From: Agathobaculum sp. Marseille-P7918
Lineage (GTDB): Bacteria > Bacillota > Clostridia > Oscillospirales > Butyricicoccaceae
Length of the DNA stretch: 64,000 bases
Direction: 5' to 3'
Assembly: GCF_900625105.1 (NCBI RefSeq)
Contig: NZ_UYYD01000001.1
Span: 248,001-312,000 of the forward strand
The translations under genes and the position numbers were made by a program. Positions 60,587 to 64,000 of the stretch are shown one piece after another. Under the pieces are notes generated by a model. It ran no database searches. It saw nothing but the letters and a program-made list of their open reading frames with translations, and had not been told where the DNA came from. Every line of letters begins with the position of its first letter. Within the stretch, counting starts at the first letter, position 1.

Positions 60587-61270
60587 TTACTTGGTCCACT
60601 GCGCCTTTTTCACGCCCTCGGCAAATACCTCGTGGAAACCGCGAACATTGGCTGCGATATCGCCGCCGAACACCGCCGAACCCGCGACAATGACATCTGC
60701 ACCGGCCGCGACAATGTCCGCCGTATTGGAGAGCTTCGCGCCGCCATCGATCTCCAGCTCGCAGGCATAACCATTCTTCTGGATCTCGGCGCGCACCGCA
60801 CGGATCTTGTCCATACACTCCGGGATGAACCCCTGGCCGCCGAAGCCGGGCTCCACCGTCATGATGAGCACCATATCGCAGTACGGCAGCAGCGGGAACA
60901 GCACTTCCGCCGGGGTCTTGGGCTTGATGACGCAGGCCGCCTTGACGCCCGCAGCGCGGATCTTCTGGAGCTGCTCGAGCGTATCGCCGTTGGATTCATA
61001 ATGAACGGTGATGATATCCGAACCCGCCTTGATAAAATCATCCAGATATTGATCCGGATCGGAAATCATCAGATGTACGTCGAGCACCTTGTCGGTCGCG
61101 CGGCGCAGCGACTTGACCACCGGTGCGCCGATTGTGATATTCGGGACAAAATGGCCGTCCATGACGTCCACATGCACATATTCCGCGCCCGCATCGGTCG
61201 CAATTTTGATATCCCGCTCCAGATTGGCAAAATCCGCCGAAAGAATGGACGGCGACAGTTTGATTTCCAT
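60587..61270 (-). CDS. rpe: Ribulose-phosphate 3-epimerase
   Basis: 227-residue TIM-barrel enzyme interconverting ribulose 5-phosphate and xylulose 5-phosphate. Signatures: LSPSILSADFANLERD at the start, HVDVMDGHFVPN near residue 34, DVHLMISDP near 67, VEPGFGGQGF near 140 and EIDGGAKL near 172. Start at 61270 after AGGAGG. Length matches the family. Promoter TTGAAA-16-TATAAT at 61406-61433, leaving a long structured leader. Confidence 0.96.
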   Translation of the reverse strand: MEIKLSPSILSADFANLERDIKIATDAGAEYVHVDVMDGHFVPNITIGAPVVKSLRRATDKVLDVHLMISDPDQYLDDFIKAGSDIITVHYESNGDTLEQLQKIRAAGVKAACVIKPKTPAEVLFPLLPYCDMVLIMTVEPGFGGQGFIPECMDKIRAVRAEIQKNGYACELEIDGGAKLSNTADIVAAGADVIVAGSAVFGGDIAANVRGFHEVFAEGVKKAQWTK

Positions 61271-61433
61271 GCTTGTTCCTCCTGTGACCGCGCAGCCGCG
61301 CACGGCATATTTTGATGATAAGCGGGCTTTGCGCGGCATCGTGCCGCCGCCTGCTTTTTCGAATACAGGGAGCGGCAGCGCGTGCGCCGCTCCCCTTTTG
61401 TTTTCATTATACCGCATTTTTCCACTTTTTCAA
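61271..61433 (-). promoter_or_regulatory. rpe promoter and structured leader
   Basis: TTGAAA (61428-61433), 16-bp spacer, TATAAT (61406-61411) on the minus strand. The leader of about 130 bases begins with a strong GC-rich hairpin (about 61368-61395) and contains further GC-rich inverted repeats before the AGGAGG site. No T-run, so attenuation is not indicated. Confidence 0.6.
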
Positions 61434-61560
61434 TCTTTTTTCCGGCCCGGTCTCGTGCAATTTTCATAATCCTATGGTAAAATGGCAAAACTTCTTTTTT
61501 TCTGTTGATTGAGACGTTTATTGTCTTCCAATCGTTTTCCATGTGAGGAGGTGAAGTCCA

Positions 61561-62139
61561 ATGCCGCTGCAAAAAGATAAGGATCAAGAAGAACTGACCG
61601 CACTATATCAGCGCAACATAGACGCGGTCTACCGCTTATGCTATGTATATCTGAGAAACCGCGCGGATGCAGAGGACGCAGTGCAGTCGGTGTTCCTACG
61701 CTATTTGCAAAAGCGACCAGAGTTTCATGGGGTGTCGCACGAAACCGCATGGCTGCTGCTGACCGCTAAAAACTGCTGTCGTGACCAACTGCGCTGCTGG
61801 TGGCGGCGGCAACGCGTCGATCTGGACGCACTGCCCGAGGCAGCCGTCCTTATGCGGGATGATGAATCGCTCGATCTGCTGAAAGCTCTGCTTGCTCTGC
61901 CGCAAAAATACCGTATACCGCTGTACCTGCACTATGTAGAAGGGTATCCGGCGAAGGAACTCGCGCCTCTGCTTGGCTGCCGAGAGAGTACCGTGCGCAC
62001 GCGGCTGCAACGAGGACGCAATCTACTGAAAACACAACTGGGAGGGATACACAATGCGGACACGCAGCATACAGGAAATGCTCAATCCGAGCGAACTGCA
62101 AAAAGAACGGATGCTGCACAGCATCCAGGAGAAGCATGA
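61561..62139 (+). CDS. ECF RNA polymerase sigma factor (SigW/YlaC-like)
   Basis: 192-residue sigma factor with region 2 about 15-80 (YLRNRADAEDAVQSVFLRYLQKR) and region 4 about 110-165 (LPQKYRIPLYLHYVEGYPAKELAPLLGCRESTVRTRLQRGR). GAGGAGGTGA upstream of the ATG. Its 3' end overlaps the next gene by 86 bases in another frame, so the two are strongly coupled. Confidence 0.9.
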   Translation: MPLQKDKDQEELTALYQRNIDAVYRLCYVYLRNRADAEDAVQSVFLRYLQKRPEFHGVSHETAWLLLTAKNCCRDQLRCWWRRQRVDLDALPEAAVLMRDDESLDLLKALLALPQKYRIPLYLHYVEGYPAKELAPLLGCRESTVRTRLQRGRNLLKTQLGGIHNADTQHTGNAQSERTAKRTDAAQHPGEA

Positions 62140-63073
62140 ACGGCTTCATGTCCCGCGCCGCCATATGCTGCGTACTGCACTGGTATGCGCCGCAGTCTGT
62201 GCGGCGATCTGCACCAGCGCATTCGCTGCCGTCTCTTTCGGCCTGATGGATGGGCTGCGCAACTTTTTACAGCCTGCAACACCGGAGCAGGAAGAGCTGC
62301 TCGCGCAGGGTGCTTATGTGGTAGACAAAAGTGACCGCAACCCCAATGGCACTCTAGAAGTCAAACAGGTCATTGGCGATAGCAATCTGGTCTATCTCCT
62401 GCTGGAATTTACCGCGCCTGAAGGCACTATACTCGACCTCGACGGATACCGTTTCAGTGGTTCGCTTGATGCCGGACAACAGCAAACGTCCGGTGCCGGA
62501 TTTATCAAAATCGCGGATGATAACGAAAAAGATAACAAGATCACACTTGTCATGTGTACGCCTACCCGTGAACCGCTTGCAGGCAGCCATGCCATGCTGG
62601 AACTTTATGATCTGGAAGGCGCAAACACAGAAGAAGAAGAATACCAGACTGTGCTGTCCGGCAGCTGGTCGGTTCGCTTCCCGCTGGATTTTGAAGATTG
62701 TTCGGTCACCTATCCGATTGCGCAGACCATCTCTGCAGAAGGATACGACATAACCTTACAAAGCATTTCGGTATCCCCGCTCTCGATCACACTGCGCGCA
62801 AACAGCCCATATACCCGCGAGATCATTCAGTCCCTGGACGGGAAATACGCCCCCTATTCAGATGACTCCCCCCGTTGGTTCCCCGTCACTATTCATTATG
62901 AGGACGGAAGCACAGAGACCGCCTCCCACGGCGTACACATGGGCAGTACATCCGAAATAAATCATCTGACCGGCAATATTCTGGATATCATCACCTTTGA
63001 CAGCCTGATCAACGACAAAGAAATCAATTTCATTGAAATATGCGGCACAGATATCCCGCTAACGCAGAACTGA
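62054..63073 (+). CDS. DUF4179-type membrane protein, probable anti-sigma factor
   Basis: 339-residue protein: cytosolic N-terminus (about 1-38, RTRSIQEMLNPSELQKERML), one membrane segment (about 40-60, ALVCAAVCAAICTSAFA), and a large extracytoplasmic beta-rich domain. Pairing with an ECF sigma gene and its topology fit anti-sigma factors with DUF4179-like domains. It begins inside the sigma gene. Signal sensed is unknown. Confidence 0.82.
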   Translation: MRTRSIQEMLNPSELQKERMLHSIQEKHERLHVPRRHMLRTALVCAAVCAAICTSAFAAVSFGLMDGLRNFLQPATPEQEELLAQGAYVVDKSDRNPNGTLEVKQVIGDSNLVYLLLEFTAPEGTILDLDGYRFSGSLDAGQQQTSGAGFIKIADDNEKDNKITLVMCTPTREPLAGSHAMLELYDLEGANTEEEEYQTVLSGSWSVRFPLDFEDCSVTYPIAQTISAEGYDITLQSISVSPLSITLRANSPYTREIIQSLDGKYAPYSDDSPRWFPVTIHYEDGSTETASHGVHMGSTSEINHLTGNILDIITFDSLINDKEINFIEICGTDIPLTQN

Positions 63074-63077
63074 CTCC

Positions 63078-63108
63078 GAAAAACGCCCGTCAAAAGCGGG
63101 CGTTTTCT
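63078..63108 (+). terminator. Terminator after the sigma/anti-sigma pair
   Basis: GC stem AAACGCCCG / CGGGCGTTT with TCAAAAG loop, then TTCTC. Confidence 0.85.
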
Positions 63109-63181
63109 CATGTGCTCCGGTCTACACAAAGAATATACAGAGAATCTCCCGAATCGCCTGATATTTTGTCGCCCTCACCGA

Positions 63182-63210
63182 TTGATTTATGCCCATAAAA
63201 CAGGTAAAAT
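63182..63210 (+). promoter_or_regulatory. purL promoter
   Basis: TTGATT (63182-63187), 17-bp spacer, TAAAAT (63205-63210). No purine riboswitch pattern is seen between it and the gene. Confidence 0.7.
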
Positions 63211-63249
63211 AAAAATATCTTTTATCGAATGAAGGAGAGGACACGATAC

Positions 63250-64000
63250 ATGAGCGTCAATCGTTGTTATTCCGAAAAAAAACCGGGCTTTGATGTAGAA
63301 GCGCGCAGTCTGTTTTCCAGCCTGCACGACCTGCTGGAAGTCAAAAGCCTGACCCATGTGCGGTATCTTTGCCGCTATGATACCGAGGGACTCGCCCCGG
63401 AAGCCTATGAAAAAGCCAAGGGCATCGTTTTCTCCGAGCCGATGGCGGACGTATGCTACGACGAGGACTTCCCCCGTCCGGCAGGCGCTCACACGGTACT
63501 CGCGGTTGAGCCGCTGCCCGGCCAGTTCGACCAGCGCGCGGACTCCTGCGCACAGTGCATCCAGCTGCTGACCGGCGGCGAGCGCCCGACGGTTGCGGCG
63601 GCAAAGATCTATGTGCTCGAAGGCGAACTGTCGGACGCCGATATGGACAAGATCCGCGGCTACCTGATCAACCCCGTTGAAGCGCGCGAGGCGTCGATGG
63701 ACAAGCCCGCGACCCTCAAGGTGGATTATGCCATCCCGACGACGGTTGCATCGGTCACTGGTTTCATCCATATGGACGAAGCCGCACTGAATGACCTGCT
63801 GACCCACATGGGACTTGCGATGGATTTGGACGACCTCAAGTTCCTGCAGGCCTATTTCCGCGACGAGGAAAAGCGCGACCCGACCATCACCGAAGTCCGC
63901 ATGGTAGACACCTACTGGTCGGACCACTGCCGCCACACCACTTTCCTGACCGAGATCGACGGCACCAAGATCGACGACCCGATGGTGCAGTATGCGTTCG
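63250..64000 (+). CDS. purL: Phosphoribosylformylglycinamidine synthase, N-terminal part (runs off the window)
   Basis: First 250 residues of the large FGAM synthase (whole protein about 1,200 residues). It starts MSVNRCYSEKKPGFDVEARS and carries an N-terminal PurS-like region (GIVFSEPMADVCYD, GERPTVAAAKIYVLEG) and the linker DTYWSDHCRHTTF near residue 223 that is diagnostic of the fused clostridial/proteobacterial type. Catalyses the fourth step of purine synthesis with glutamine and ATP. AAGGAGAGG lies nine bases before the ATG. The frame is open to the window edge. Confidence 0.93.
   Translation, partial: MSVNRCYSEKKPGFDVEARSLFSSLHDLLEVKSLTHVRYLCRYDTEGLAPEAYEKAKGIVFSEPMADVCYDEDFPRPAGAHTVLAVEPLPGQFDQRADSCAQCIQLLTGGERPTVAAAKIYVLEGELSDADMDKIRGYLINPVEAREASMDKPATLKVDYAIPTTVASVTGFIHMDEAALNDLLTHMGLAMDLDDLKFLQAYFRDEEKRDPTITEVRMVDTYWSDHCRHTTFLTEIDGTKIDDPMVQYAF

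Noticed and set aside
61368-61395. GC-rich hairpin read as a plus-strand terminator
   Set aside because: No plus-strand gene lies upstream of it; it falls at the 5' end of the rpe mRNA on the other strand, where it is better explained as leader structure.
63211-63249. Purine riboswitch upstream of purL
   Set aside because: Only about 35 bases separate the promoter from the start codon; no room for the aptamer.

Overview
The window looks like a chromosomal segment of a strictly anaerobic, spore-forming Clostridia member, most likely an Oscillospirales gut bacterium of the Butyricicoccus/Agathobaculum kind. That is inferred from gene content, not from a search. Supporting features are Gram-positive style ribosome binding sites, a class III (oxygen-sensitive) ribonucleotide reductase, an anaerobe-type hybrid cluster protein, HPr kinase, SLH-domain surface proteins, a SpoVM-like sporulation peptide, a YlmC/YmxH protein and a TM1266-type regulator. 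No phage, insertion sequence, integrase, CRISPR array or rRNA operon is visible, and gene order and codon use look like a stable chromosome.

Layout. 1-5.3 kb (minus strand): a cell-wall amidase with a C_GCAxxG_C_C protein, then hprK, a PHP phosphatase and a ROK glucokinase. 5.4-9.0 kb (plus): rpmB, azlCD, tex. 9.0-13.0 kb (minus): a tightly overlapping GntR / ABC ATPase / ABC permease / VanZ operon. 13.1-17.2 kb: ung, then a 1122-residue SLH surface protein. 17.5-22.9 kb: a LacI-type repressor divergent from an inositol module (GPH-type transporter, iolG, iolI) with repeated operator-like sequences. 23-25.4 kb: hcp divergent from a Crp/Fnr regulator that share a perfect palindrome. 25.5-28.4 kb: MarR-FtsH-HdeD operon. 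28.5-28.8 kb: two very small genes, a 48-residue membrane protein and a SpoVM homologue. 28.9-32.1 kb: nrdD-nrdG-dut operon with NrdR boxes. 32.2-34.6 kb: tRNA-Val, efp, a 50-residue Cys-rich membrane protein and mtaB.

34.7-39 kb: a conserved hypothetical, an NlpC/P60 endopeptidase, two hypotheticals (one Cys-rich, coat-like) and a methyltransferase. 39-41.9 kb: a TM1266 regulator plus NMT1-type ABC transporter operon behind a structured leader with an intrinsic terminator. 41.9-47.4 kb: DUF1540, an ECF sigma factor, a UvrD-like helicase, yaaA, bcp and two small lipoproteins. 47.6-49.5 kb: rpsB-tsf. 49.6-53.1 kb: DivIVA-like coiled coil, fumarase beta subunit, polysaccharide deacetylase, YlmC/YmxH, EamA transporter. 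53.2-57.3 kb: threonine ammonia-lyase, an SLH-CapA fusion, a YczE-type membrane protein. 57.3-64 kb: tautomerase-like protein, alpha/beta hydrolase, ROK regulator with HAD phosphatase, rpe, ECF sigma/anti-sigma pair, and the start of purL, which runs off the window.

The most interesting parts are: the leader-controlled TM1266/ABC transporter operon, whose ligand I could not assign; the SpoVM micro-operon and the Cys-rich small protein gene, which share a GTCACC-N16-C(A/T)TA promoter-like arrangement; the hcp/Fnr site placed to activate one gene and block the other; and the repeated operators around the short inositol module. Most remaining genes are ordinary housekeeping functions. All promoter, operator and RNA-structure calls were made by eye and are inferences.
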